64,000 nt of DNA from QVMP01 sp047974325 (GTDB lineage Bacteria; Bacteroidota; Bacteroidia; Bacteroidales; Dysgonomonadaceae): positions 1 through 64,000 of the forward strand of contig JBKECE010000237.1 in assembly GCA_047974325.1 (NCBI GenBank), written 5' to 3'. A program made the translations under genes and the position numbers. Positions 25,971-35,729 of this stretch are shown here, piece by piece. Below the pieces are notes generated by a model, which saw only the letters and a program-made list of their open reading frames with translations, did not search any database and was not told where the DNA came from. The first letter of the stretch is position 1, and the number at the start of each line of letters is the position of its first letter.

Positions 25971-28900
25971 ATGACTAGAAAATTTCTACTATTATTCATT
26001 AGTTTGGCTCTTTGCCTCCTAGGCAAGGCTGATCCGATTAATGTAAGTGTTTCTACTCCCGGAGGACTGAAAGAGGTCTTGGAGGCAGGGTACACCTTAG
26101 CAAATATCGAAGATCTGACTGTGACAGGTACGATTGATGCCCGAGACTTTGCTACCTTGAGAACCTTGGCTAAGTTGAAAAAGTTGGATATTAGTGGTGT
26201 CACTATCGCTGCTTTTACCGGAACAGGGGGTACATCTCCACTTACAACTTCCGTGTCCTATGCAGCGAATGCGATTCCTTTGAATGGTCTTTACACAATG
26301 CAAGGTCTTAGTGCTGTGGGATTGGATAGTTTGAAATCTGTTAAATTACCCACTACTATCGTTTCAATTGGATCCAATGCTTTTTCTTTGGCAAAATCAT
26401 TGGAATCTGTAGATTTTGGAGTTTCTTCTCAACTCGACACTATCGGAACCAATGCGTTTATGAGTTGTGCTAGTCTTACAACATTATCTTTACCTGCCGG
26501 AGTTAGATCTCTGAGTACAGGTACATTTACTAACTGTACGGGACTAACATCTATCACAATACCTGACGGAGTTACAGTTTTGCCAGGTTCTTTGTTCTAT
26601 GGTTGTACAAATTTAAGTTCTGTGTCGTTTTCAGCTACTTCAAATTTAACAACTATATCCAATGGCGCTTTTTCAAGTCTGGATAAATTAAAAAAAGTGA
26701 CCATACCGAAAACGGTAACGTCTGTTGGAGCAACTGCGTTTTCTAAGTTTTACGGAGATTCGATCTTGGTAGAAGCCGGAAACACTGTCTATGCAAGTAT
26801 TGGTGGAGTTTTGGCAAAAGCTGCACTTGATACAATTGTTGTTGCTCCTGTTCATATCAAATCATTTACGATACCAGCTACTGTTACAGCTCTTGGAAGA
26901 GAGGCTTTCAGATATTGTGATTCGCTGAAAACCATATCCATTCCGTCTAGCGTGACATCATTGGGTCAGTATGCTCTTGCTAACTGTCCAAGTTTGACTA
27001 ATATAACACTGGAAGGAACACCGTCTATTAGTAGTATCAGTGATTATGCTTTCTATCAATCGCCAATCACCAGTTTTACTATTCCTGCGGGCGTTACCAG
27101 CATTGGCAACTATGCTTTTTCTGGAACAGCTATTACTTCTATAACAATTCCTGCAACAGTTACCAGCTTGGGTACTTATCTCTTTGCATCTTGTAGCAAT
27201 CTGGTTACGGCAAATCTTTCAGCTCTGAGCCTGACTGTTTTACCATCCAGAACATTTAATATATGTCCCAGCTTGACGTCAGTGAGTTTACCCGCGGGAT
27301 TGACAACAATTTCGGATTATTCTCTTTATAGTTGTAAAGCCCTTAAGACAGTGACACTTCCTGCTACTGTTACAGCTATTGGCAATTATGCTTTTGCTTA
27401 TTCCGGCTTTGAAACAATAAACCTTCCGGAAGGATTACTCACTATCGGTAATTATACTTTTGATGATCTGCGATTAGGTTCAGTATCTATTCCTGCATCA
27501 GTTACTAGCATCGGAACCAGAGCATTTAATAGGGTGACAGGTCTGATTTCCGTGAGTACAAACAACCAAAATTATTCCAGTTTTGATGGAGCCTTGTATA
27601 ATAAAGCTCAAACAACGTTGTTGGAGGCTCCAACAGCTCTTGTTGGCAGATATACAATACCAAAAACTGTAACATCTATAGATCAATATGCTTTTTATAA
27701 CGATAGTTTATTGACTTCTGTAGAATTTCCGGCAGGACTAGCTGGCATTGGTAACAATGCATTCTGGAATTGTAATTTATTAAAGAAATTAGTTGTTAAA
27801 AACCCTACACCAATCGTGTTCACAAGTGGAAATAGTCCATTTTATGGTCTGCCTACCACTCTTTCAGTTTTGGTTCCGGCCGCTTCAGTTGACGCCTACA
27901 AAGCTGCTTTGAAATGGAAAGATTTTGCTTCTATCAAAGGAGAGGACTTGTTTTATGACTTGGGATGGGGATATCCAAACAGAGTTTCTCCTAATGGTCA
28001 ATATGTCACAGGAAGTGGTGCTTTCTTATGGAAACTGGGCGATGAGGCTGTTACATATCCTGCAGGTGGTGCAGGTGGAGAGTCGGTGACAAACGATGGC
28101 TTTATTGTAGGAACCTTTGCTGATTCAACTTATATGGTCAACGGTTCACCATTAGAAAATGGAGGAATATACAAAAACGGAAAATGGATTAGCTTAGGAT
28201 TGGGCCGCTTTGGAACAACTACAACTTCTTCAGAAGCCGGAAGCCGGCCAAGTGCCGTATCTGCCGATGGAAAAATGGTAGCAGGTATGTCTTACCAACT
28301 AGCTAGTTTCTCCAATGTTGTGCCATTTGTATGGAAAGAAGATGCTTCAGGTAAATTTTCAACAGATACACTGACTTACGTCTATCCCTACGGCGGACAA
28401 GGAGCTAGAATATGGGATGTGTCTGATGATGGTTCAATTGCTTGCGGATGGACCGTTTACCCTGAAACAAGTGGTGGTAGACGTGCTATTGTTTGGAAAT
28501 CGCCAACAGAATATAAAATACTCGATTCTACATATTACTCAGAAGCTCGTGATGTGAGTCCTAACGGAAAATATGTTGCAACCAGTGCCGGAGGCAAGGC
28601 TGGTTTGTATGATGTTCAAAAAGACACATTAATTCTCTTTGGACCTTCTGGTGCGAGCCCTACAGGAGTTTCAAACGACGGATTGGTAGTTGGCTACAGA
28701 CCTTCTACAACAGGACGTAAAGGTTTTGTATGGTCTGAAAAATTAGGTTATGTTGAACTTAAGGATTTTATAGATACTTATGCTGCTGATGTGGAACTTC
28801 CTGAATTTTTTCAATTCACTAATGATGAGGATGAAGAATTCTTTGACGTACCTATGCACATTTCAGGTGATGGCAAAGTGATTGTCGGATGGAGAGGCCA

Positions 28901-30752
28901 ATCGGCAGTCTATCGTAAGGCATGGGTTTTGAGTTTGGCAAAACAGCTAGATTTGATGAACAGACCTTTAGGCCTGACTGCAGCAGTGCCGGCAGAAACC
29001 AGAAATACGGTTAATCTGGCTTGGTCAGCACCTGAAGTGCCAAGCGGACATACATTGGATTTCTATAAGGTATATCGTGATGGTGTTGCTATTGCTACAA
29101 TTGATGCGGATCAACCGACATACACCGACTCCAATGTTCCATCTGGTTATCCTATATATGCAATTGCTGCAATATATGATCTTACAAGTACTTCTTCAGT
29201 TGAATCTCCTAAATCAGATAATGTAACAGTTACTGTTGTAGATTCTTATCAATTGCCATTTGCAGAAGGTTTTGATACAGGTACTTTCGATACTAACTAT
29301 TGGGCGTCTTCTCTAGGTTCTAACAATGGTTGGTTGTGCTACACAGGTGCAGGATATAACAATCCATTAGGATATGCAGCCACCTTTATTACTACAGGTA
29401 ATCAGGAAAAATATTTGAGAGCATTGACCTCTAAACCTCTGGATGCCCGTGGACAAAATAAAGTGACAGCCTCATTCTTATATCAAATTGAACCGTTGAG
29501 TACTTTGGTTGGAGTGAAAGATACTGTCTATTTTGAAGTCAGCAATGATGCTGAAGGAACTTCATGGACAACTGTGAAACCATACGTATTGAATGCTGCT
29601 ATAGCTTGGACTCCTCAAACTATTGACCTGACAGATTTGGTTAAGAACAAGATTTTCAGAACACGGTTTAGAGCAGCTTCCGGAGCTAACAGAACATACA
29701 TTGTTTATTATTTGGATGAGTTCTCAATATCTATAGCTTCAGTGGAAACACCTAAGGAAGTGACTGCTGTTAAGAATGCAGATAATAGTCTTGTAAATGT
29801 AACATGGCAAGATCCATCCGGTTCTTATGGTTTAACATATGCCCGGTCAGAACAGGTTTATACTATTGGAAATGAGGGTGTACCTTTCATTGCAGCCAAT
29901 AAATTCACTTCAACTGAACTTGCCAAGTATAAGGACAAGTATCTTACATCTATTTCTACTTATGTCTATGGAAAAAGTGCTAATGCTAATGTAGACACTA
30001 AGCTCAAACTGGCTGTCTTTGTTGGAGGAACCAGAGTAGTGACTCAAAATGTGGCTAGCTTCACAGAAAATGCATGGAACACATTTAAGCTGGATACTCC
30101 AGTGGCAATTCCTGCATCGGGAGATCTTACTTTTGGTATTGAAGTTGCTAACCATGATGTTATCTCTTATCCGATGATGACCGATAGCGGAACTGGCGTA
30201 GAAGGATTCGGCGACCTCTTCACCGAAGACAATGGCGTAACATGGCAAACCCTTACATCATGGAACTATCCTTATAACTGGTCTATCATTGGTAACGTAA
30301 GAGCCTCGGCTACTACCTCCTCAGAAAGAACAAATGATATCATTGGTTATGAATTGTACAGAGATGGTGTAAAAATCAATTCAAGTTTGCAATACGGACA
30401 AGCATTTGTAGACAGTACATTAACAGCCACTCAGACTGCTTGCTATTCCGTGAAGGCATTCTATCGTGTAGGTGGAATCTCTGATCTGTCTGCAGCAGGA
30501 TGTGTAGTGCTTTCAGGCATAGATAATTCTGATCTGTCAAATGTTTCGGTTTATCCAAATCCTGCAACAGAATATATCTATATCAATGGAGAATTCACAG
30601 ATGCAGCATTGTTTGATATGAATGGACGGAAAGTGATCGAAACTGCAATCAGTCCGATTACCGTATCTTCTCTTCCTGCCGGAGTGTATACAATTAAGAT
30701 TGTGACCAAAGACGGCATCAAGATAGGTAAGAAAGTTATCGTCAAAAAATGA
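25971..30752 (+). CDS. Large surface protein: BspA-type LRRs, HAF-like propeller, adhesin/Fn3 domains, T9SS tail
   Basis: A 1593-residue protein. Signal peptide 1-20 (MTRKFLLLFISLALCLLGKA). About 55-650 are BspA-type (LRR_5) repeats, each with an Ile/Val-rich TSITIPxxVTSIGxxAF pattern. About 660-990 hold six VSxDGxxVxG-type repeats (VSPNGQYVTG, VSADGKMVAG, VSDDGSIACG and others), a likely propeller. An Fn3 domain follows, then a choice-of-anchor J/cleaved-adhesin-like domain (about 1090-1255, FAEGFDTGTFDTNYWAS), a second Fn3 interrupted by a beta-rich insert, and a T9SS type A sorting domain from about 1520 (VYPNPATEYIYI). It is expected on the cell surface as an adhesin or matrix-binding protein. 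The ligand is unknown. Confidence 0.88.
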   Translation: MTRKFLLLFISLALCLLGKADPINVSVSTPGGLKEVLEAGYTLANIEDLTVTGTIDARDFATLRTLAKLKKLDISGVTIAAFTGTGGTSPLTTSVSYAANAIPLNGLYTMQGLSAVGLDSLKSVKLPTTIVSIGSNAFSLAKSLESVDFGVSSQLDTIGTNAFMSCASLTTLSLPAGVRSLSTGTFTNCTGLTSITIPDGVTVLPGSLFYGCTNLSSVSFSATSNLTTISNGAFSSLDKLKKVTIPKTVTSVGATAFSKFYGDSILVEAGNTVYASIGGVLAKAALDTIVVAPVHIKSFTIPATVTALGREAFRYCDSLKTISIPSSVTSLGQYALANCPSLTNITLEGTPSISSISDYAFYQSPITSFTIPAGVTSIGNYAFSGTAITSITIPATVTSLGTYLFASCSNLVTANLSALSLTVLPSRTFNICPSLTSVSLPAGLTTISDYSLYSCKALKTVTLPATVTAIGNYAFAYSGFETINLPEGLLTIGNYTFDDLRLGSVSIPASVTSIGTRAFNRVTGLISVSTNNQNYSSFDGALYNKAQTTLLEAPTALVGRYTIPKTVTSIDQYAFYNDSLLTSVEFPAGLAGIGNNAFWNCNLLKKLVVKNPTPIVFTSGNSPFYGLPTTLSVLVPAASVDAYKAALKWKDFASIKGEDLFYDLGWGYPNRVSPNGQYVTGSGAFLWKLGDEAVTYPAGGAGGESVTNDGFIVGTFADSTYMVNGSPLENGGIYKNGKWISLGLGRFGTTTTSSEAGSRPSAVSADGKMVAGMSYQLASFSNVVPFVWKEDASGKFSTDTLTYVYPYGGQGARIWDVSDDGSIACGWTVYPETSGGRRAIVWKSPTEYKILDSTYYSEARDVSPNGKYVATSAGGKAGLYDVQKDTLILFGPSGASPTGVSNDGLVVGYRPSTTGRKGFVWSEKLGYVELKDFIDTYAADVELPEFFQFTNDEDEEFFDVPMHISGDGKVIVGWRGQSAVYRKAWVLSLAKQLDLMNRPLGLTAAVPAETRNTVNLAWSAPEVPSGHTLDFYKVYRDGVAIATIDADQPTYTDSNVPSGYPIYAIAAIYDLTSTSSVESPKSDNVTVTVVDSYQLPFAEGFDTGTFDTNYWASSLGSNNGWLCYTGAGYNNPLGYAATFITTGNQEKYLRALTSKPLDARGQNKVTASFLYQIEPLSTLVGVKDTVYFEVSNDAEGTSWTTVKPYVLNAAIAWTPQTIDLTDLVKNKIFRTRFRAASGANRTYIVYYLDEFSISIASVETPKEVTAVKNADNSLVNVTWQDPSGSYGLTYARSEQVYTIGNEGVPFIAANKFTSTELAKYKDKYLTSISTYVYGKSANANVDTKLKLAVFVGGTRVVTQNVASFTENAWNTFKLDTPVAIPASGDLTFGIEVANHDVISYPMMTDSGTGVEGFGDLFTEDNGVTWQTLTSWNYPYNWSIIGNVRASATTSSERTNDIIGYELYRDGVKINSSLQYGQAFVDSTLTATQTACYSVKAFYRVGGISDLSAAGCVVLSGIDNSDLSNVSVYPNPATEYIYINGEFTDAALFDMNGRKVIETAISPITVSSLPAGVYTIKIVTKDGIKIGKKVIVKK

Positions 30753-30816
30753 TAGATTGTTGTAGGCTTCAATATAATATGATTGAGGTTTTACAATAAC
30801 ATACATTAGTTTATTT

Positions 30817-30850
30817 CAGAGGGCAATAAGATTTTTCTTATTGCCCTCTG
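30817..30850. terminator. Hairpin between convergent BspA-like and SGNH/LamG genes
   Basis: A 14-bp perfect stem, CAGAGGGCAATAAG (30817-30830) with CTTATTGCCCTCTG (30837-30850), around an ATTTTT loop. There is no strong T run beyond it, but its place between convergent genes suggests a shared terminator. Confidence 0.65.
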
Positions 30851-30991
30851 TCTATATAGAAAATAATTTTCTTTGAAGGTTATCGTAAAGCAAATTTCTT
30901 GCCGAAACGTCTCCTGTTCTATTTGTGTATTATGGAACAGGCAGATGCATTTTAAGGTTTTCGATGTCAGAGAAATCATTTATTATCTCTT

Positions 30992-32629
30992 TTATTGATG
31001 ACTGTGGTGCATCTCGTCTTGTGTTTCAATGGTCAACGTGTTAAGACTTTGTGCCAAATTAGCTAAAATTCCATCTTCAGTTGGGGCACTACCGTTTAAT
31101 GGAGCATAGATTTCGAGACTCGATTTCAACATTTTACCCTCATACAAAGCTTTGATTTCATCTGCATTCATTGCTGAGCGGTGGAAAAACAAATTGCTGA
31201 AGTCTATGGATTTTGGAGTATCTTCAAAACTGTTTAGGTGAAAACGGATTGGAATCAGACTTTCTCCGAAAGTTGTGTTTTTCACCAAAACTCCATCAAC
31301 ATACAGATAGGTTTGTCCTAAAGCATAGTGGTGCGACAGGCTCACCTGATGCCATTCGCCATCGTTGAAGGCGGTGCTTGATATCAATTTATTCAAAATC
31401 GAATGTGTTTCATATACCAATTTTCCTTCATCATTTATTCTCAATAGTGAAGTAGAATTGTTGCTATTCGTGAATGAGGCTATAATACCTGTAGATGTGC
31501 TTCTAAAAGCAAATGACAAAGTGAACGAATGCACCACATTTTCAGGTGTCCATGTAATTTGTTTGACTTTGTTATTTTTTTTCAAAGTAATTGATGTATT
31601 TTTCGATCGAACAGGCTGAGGTTTACCGAGTGTTAAGGCATCAAACAAAGATGGGACAAAGACATAGAACATTTCTGCATGTCCAATGGTGTTGGGATGT
31701 GCATTATCGGCTTCATACGTTTTCACCCATTTTCCGTTGCCATCATCAATAGATCCGAGAAGGTTGACACTTGGTATATCCCATTCGTGGATTAGCATAT
31801 TGAGCTTTTTCACATATTCGTAGTCTGTGGCATTAAAATCGGCTCTTGGATAGTTATTGCCTATAACCGGAATTTTTCCCGCTTCTCTTGCTTTGTTGAT
31901 GAGAATCTGCATATTGTCTCGATAACTGTCAAAAGCAGCCTGTCCTTTTTCGTGGATTCCTTCATTGCCAAGTGACAATCCATAATATACATAACGGGTG
32001 CATTTTGTTAGCAGATCTGATTCCCAGCGGTTCAACACATCTGTCGTATTATTTCCGCCAATAGATATATTGACCGTATTCCATTCGTGTGCAGCACTTC
32101 GGGCAAGCCATTGAGCAAGTAGCTGAGCGTATCCTTTTCCCGTTTCGGCTCCTGTGCCACTAGGAACTGACGATCCCATTATGGCTAGTGAATATTCTCC
32201 TATGCCTTGGTTCGAGATTGTAATTTCTTTTGATGCAGATACAGTGATTAAGTCGTTGAAAGTGATGGTTGCCGTAACTGTCACTGTTCCATTTTGTTTT
32301 GGACTGAGTTTTCCGGTATTGGAGATCTGAGCAATTTCTTCATTGTCTACACTCCATGTTGCAGCAGGATAGAATGAATTGACAGGTGTTGCAATGATGC
32401 TCATTTGAGAATTTTGACCGCATGCGGTGATATTATTTCCAGTAACAGAAATTGAAGTGGTTCGCTCATGCAATTCAAGTTCTTCAACTTTCATTGCATT
32501 AGTGTTAGCTATATATGTTCCGTCGTCTTTGCCAAGGCCAAAGTACAATTTCTGGGTTAGAGTCTGCCCAAAAATTTGAAAACAAGAGCTGAAGAGCAAG
32601 AAAACAATGTATAAAGTTGTCTTTTTCAT
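30992..32629 (-). CDS. Secreted SGNH/GDSL hydrolase with Ig-like and LamG domains
   Basis: A 545-residue exported protein with signal peptide MKKTTLYIVFLLFSSCFQIF. An Ig-like (Big-type) domain lies at about 55-145 (WSVDNEEIAQISNTGKLSPK). The SGNH hydrolase domain runs from about 148 to 335, with the block I Ser in LAIMGSSVPSGTG (about 150), block II/III-like SIGGNNTTDV and SLGNEGIHEKG, and the catalytic Asp/His in EADNAHPNTIGH (about 309). A LamG/concanavalin-like domain follows from about 364 (SFTLSFAFRSTSTG, HQVSLSHHYALGQTYLYVDG). No T9SS tail is seen. It probably de-esterifies a glycan bound by the LamG module. It lies downstream of the broken regulator and could share its control. Confidence 0.85.
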   Translation of the reverse strand: MKKTTLYIVFLLFSSCFQIFGQTLTQKLYFGLGKDDGTYIANTNAMKVEELELHERTTSISVTGNNITACGQNSQMSIIATPVNSFYPAATWSVDNEEIAQISNTGKLSPKQNGTVTVTATITFNDLITVSASKEITISNQGIGEYSLAIMGSSVPSGTGAETGKGYAQLLAQWLARSAAHEWNTVNISIGGNNTTDVLNRWESDLLTKCTRYVYYGLSLGNEGIHEKGQAAFDSYRDNMQILINKAREAGKIPVIGNNYPRADFNATDYEYVKKLNMLIHEWDIPSVNLLGSIDDGNGKWVKTYEADNAHPNTIGHAEMFYVFVPSLFDALTLGKPQPVRSKNTSITLKKNNKVKQITWTPENVVHSFTLSFAFRSTSTGIIASFTNSNNSTSLLRINDEGKLVYETHSILNKLISSTAFNDGEWHQVSLSHHYALGQTYLYVDGVLVKNTTFGESLIPIRFHLNSFEDTPKSIDFSNLFFHRSAMNADEIKALYEGKMLKSSLEIYAPLNGSAPTEDGILANLAQSLNTLTIETQDEMHHSHQ

Positions 32630-32852
32630 GGTATTTAATATAAAAATTTATAGTAACTGAATACCAAAGAAAGCAGCAATAAATTTATTATAAAACATAT
32701 GATTTTAGGGAATTCCTAGAATGTCACGTAAATATACTAATTAGACTTAAAGTTGTACGATAAAGAGGTGATATATAAGTCTATATGTTTTCTTTAATAT
32801 TCCATTACCATTTTTCTCGTCTGATTTTTAGATGTGCTTTCCTTCACGAAGA

Positions 32853-35387
32853 CTATATAATATCTTTCAGACTCTTGGGGTAATCTATGTCCAGTATAGA
32901 CTTGTATTCGGCGCAGAAAGAATTAAATATATTGTTCGCAATGCCAATCTTCCCGATCTTGTTAAGAGCCCTGCATTTAATTGATAATGCATATTCGTCC
33001 GTTTTATCATGGGCAAATATAATATCGGCTATCACTATCATCAGATCATTATTGTCACGCAATGACTCTTGTTTTGACAGTGTTACCATTTCGTCGATGA
33101 TTGTATTTGAATATTCAGCTTTAAAGCTATCTAACCAAGGAGCCTGTGTAAAGGGCAAAAGAGGTTCGGTCAGCAGCTCCATAGGAAATTCATTCAAATC
33201 GCTTACTGATAGATTTTCCTTTTGTTTAAGATTTTTCAATAAACTGTAAACCTCCATATAGTCGCAATACACTTTATCTGAAAAAGTGATATTCCAGTAA
33301 GCATTTTGGCTGTCAATCTGTATACCGTCCAATGTTTCCATAAGACTTCTTAGTTTATGAATGTTTACCCTGCGGTTATTTTGTGCATTCTCTTCCGATT
33401 TATCAGGCCATAAAAATTCTCTCAGAGTCACGTTTGATATTCCTTTTTCGTTTTTTTGGTTGTAGAGAATGATCAGGGCAAGCAATTGTTTTAATATGGG
33501 AGTGAATTGTTTGGTTATGTTCTTACCCGTTTTGTCCCACACTTGGAATCCTCCTAAAAATAATATTGAAGATTGGTGGTGCTCTGTTTTTCGGGCAGAG
33601 TTGAATGCAAATACAGTTTTGCCGCCCGATTCTTCCGAGTTTTTTGTTTGAGTCGTTGCAGCTCCATTTTTAGCTTTTTTCCTTTTTTGAAAGAGAGTAA
33701 TTGCACTGGCAATGACCATGCCGACGAATAGTATGATGAGCAAGTATACCCAATAACCATGTGTCCAGCTATCTTGTTCTCTTATATCTTCTTCTTTGAG
33801 TGGCGGATATGATAAGGAATATATTTTTATGATAGATTTATGATCTTGGATGAAAAGAACAACTGCATAAAGTTCAGATTCTGTTTTATTATAATATAAT
33901 GTACAAAATGAACTTACATCATTAAATGTGAACGGAATGGAATCTGCATATACGACATTTGAACCGTCTTTGAGATTAAATGACCTGAGCAAGAGTGAGG
34001 TGTTGCTTTTATTGTTTGGGAAACAGAGAGCATAGAATAGCCCTGCATTTTTGTCTACGACAATATTATTGCTTACGACAAAATTAGAAACTGTATTGTT
34101 CAGAGTCCAAAGTTTCTTTGTGTGCAGAGTGTTGACATTTACCTCGTATAAGTCAGAATAATATTGAGTACCAAGTTCGTGCTTGCCTTTTATGTTACCA
34201 TAACCTCCAAAAATGAGTTTTAAACTGTCGTTGATCCACCCTGATCCACTCAGATAGCGGGGAGGTATGCTTTCTTTGTAAGGAAGGCTCAGCCACGGGG
34301 CATTTTCTTTATTTTTGTATTGTAATAGATTTTTGTATTGTTAGTTGCCATATCCACACCAAATGTATAGAGCTGAATCTTTAGGTAAAATAAAGGAATT
34401 GTGTTGCGAAAAATTAGGATTCTTTAATTGCAGATCATTCATAGACCATTTATTAGTCAGAAAGTCGAAAATAGAGATCGTTGGAGAATCTAGATCGTAA
34501 GACCACAATTCTTTTGTATAAGGATTATAAATCAACTGATTATTCCTTTCCGTAAATGGTCTGCCGGCTTCGACAGGAATTGTATCAATCCGATTGCTTG
34601 TAAGATTTTATTTTAGTAACAATGTTCCTTGTGCAAAATAAACACTGTTCTCGGATTCATTATATGCGATTTGAGAAAATTCCGGTAATGAGAACTCTTT
34701 TTTGAAAGACCATTTCAAATGTCTGTCGATGTTCCATATCGGATTTGAAACTGTAGCCTTGAGATGATGCAGGCTGTCATATACAGTGTTTTCAAGGTGT
34801 TCACGCAAAGGCCAATAGGCTACAGGTTGATTGTCGGCATCAGAAATGCGGATGTTCCGGATCGACATCGGAGGCACATCCGAAGAGCTGAATTTTGTGT
34901 GTTTCGATCCTCCGAAATAGAAATAAAACTTACTGAGATCTTTGTACTTGCAATCTATTACCAGCTTTTCGTTGTTGAATTCAACTATTATTTTCTGTGA
35001 AGAAAACTTCAATTGTACGTGTACCCATTTATCCCAATGATAGTTATCTAAAGCTCTTTTTGGGAATGATTTGTAGATCGCATTTCCTTCCACAAAACTC
35101 AACATACGCTCATTCCCTGAAAAATTGGAGATGAGATCAAAGCTTGTGTTATCGTTTGCAATTATTCTGAATATATAGCCAAAGTTATACACTTCTTCTC
35201 TCAGCTTAATATCAAAGTCGAGAATGAATCCATTAGGTAAAAGAAATTCTTTGTTCAGATATAATGTAGTTCTGTCTTCTTGTTTCTCATTGTGGGACAA
35301 GAAAGTAATTCCTGTTGACCTATTTTCACACCAAATAGAGTTCAGTATAAAGAATGAAAATATTAATAAGAAATTTCTTTTCTGCAT
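32853..35387 (-). pseudogene. Interrupted membrane-spanning regulator: LamG and Kelch-like ectodomain, one TM, SARP-like DNA-binding domain
   Basis: One minus-strand reading frame of 844 codons, interrupted by two TAA stops at 34608-34610 (codon 260) and 34341-34343 (codon 349) and no frameshift. I translated across both: the protein sense continues smoothly (LLLK*NLTSNRIDTIPVEAG and WCGYGN*QYKNLLQYKNKEN). Order: signal peptide (MQKRNFLLIFSFFILNSIWC), LamG-like domain about 25-200, Kelch/galactose-oxidase-like repeats about 230-540 (IFGGYGN, IYNPYTKELWSYD), a transmembrane helix about 551-575 (YWVYLLIILFVGMVIASAIT), a SARP/OmpR-like winged helix about 605-710 (LREFLWPD, RRVNIHKLRSLM) and a helical tail. 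It is the only regulator in the polysaccharide locus. The last part (up to 33992 or further upstream) could still be translated from an internal start. A sequencing error is not excluded. Confidence 0.8.
34308..34343 (-). repeat. 18-bp tandem duplication carrying the second premature stop
   Basis: On the minus strand two adjacent 18-bp units read TAACAATACAAAAATCTA and TTACAATACAAAAATAAA. In frame they give (stop)QYKNL and LQYKNK. The stop in the first copy corresponds to a TTA Leu codon in the second, one base different. Confidence 0.8.
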
Positions 35388-35431
35388 AACAATATTTGAT
35401 ATTTCAATATAAATATATGATAGCCATTCAA

Positions 35432-35439
35432 CAAAGCTA
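35432..35439 (-). promoter_or_regulatory. Candidate -7 element for the interrupted regulator
   Basis: Minus-strand TAGCTTTG fits TAnnTTTG and lies 44 nt before the regulator ATG at 35387. No obvious -33 TTG. Confidence 0.4.
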
Positions 35440-35580
35440 AAAAAAAAATATCATATTATGTCAGAACCATAAATTACAAAAATGATTTGAAGATATATTC
35501 TGCTATTTAATGAAAAATTAATTGTACCAAGAGACAAAAATTGAGGACATCCCACTGATTTAACATTTTTATTTCCCGCG

Positions 35581-35610
35581 TTAATACAATATTAATGGAA
35601 TAATTAATAC
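35581..35610 (+). repeat. TTAATAC direct repeat ahead of the mannosidase promoter
   Basis: TTAATAC occurs at 35581-35587 and 35604-35610, starts 23 bp apart, about two helical turns. The second copy ends 8 nt before the -7 box at 35619. The position suits an activator site, but in AT-rich DNA chance is possible. Confidence 0.4.
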
Positions 35611-35618
35611 TCAGGATA

Positions 35619-35626
35619 TAAATTTG
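35619..35626 (+). promoter_or_regulatory. Candidate -7 element for the GH92-GH92-GLUG unit
   Basis: TAAATTTG fits TAnnTTTG and would leave a leader of about 100 nt to the ATG at 35730. The -33 box is poor, as expected for an activator-dependent promoter. Confidence 0.45.
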
Positions 35627-35729
35627 TGCAGAAAAGAGGAGTACCTCATATAGACAGTTCTCCCAACAATAAAGATTAAGATATAATAAAGAAATCTATT
35701 TTTTTACTTTGACCAAGATCTAATACAAT

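Larger units (their letters stand above)
35388..35729. other. Divergent intergenic region between the broken regulator and the first mannosidase
   Basis: 342 nt, strongly AT-rich. It holds a candidate -7 box for each direction (35432-35439 minus; 35619-35626 plus) and a TTAATAC direct repeat (35581-35610) before the plus-strand box. No open frame or terminator hairpin was recognised. Confidence 0.6.

Noticed and set aside
32742..32783. TAGACTTA/TAAGTCTA inverted repeat as a terminator of the regulator gene
   Set aside because: Only 8 bp of stem with a 26-nt loop and no T run; I treat the arms as possible regulator sites instead.
32853..35387. Stop-codon reassignment (TAA as sense) to explain the interrupted regulator
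   Set aside because: Many neighbouring genes end properly at TAA (for example susC, both susD and typA), and no other frame here reads through TAA, so a changed code is not supported.
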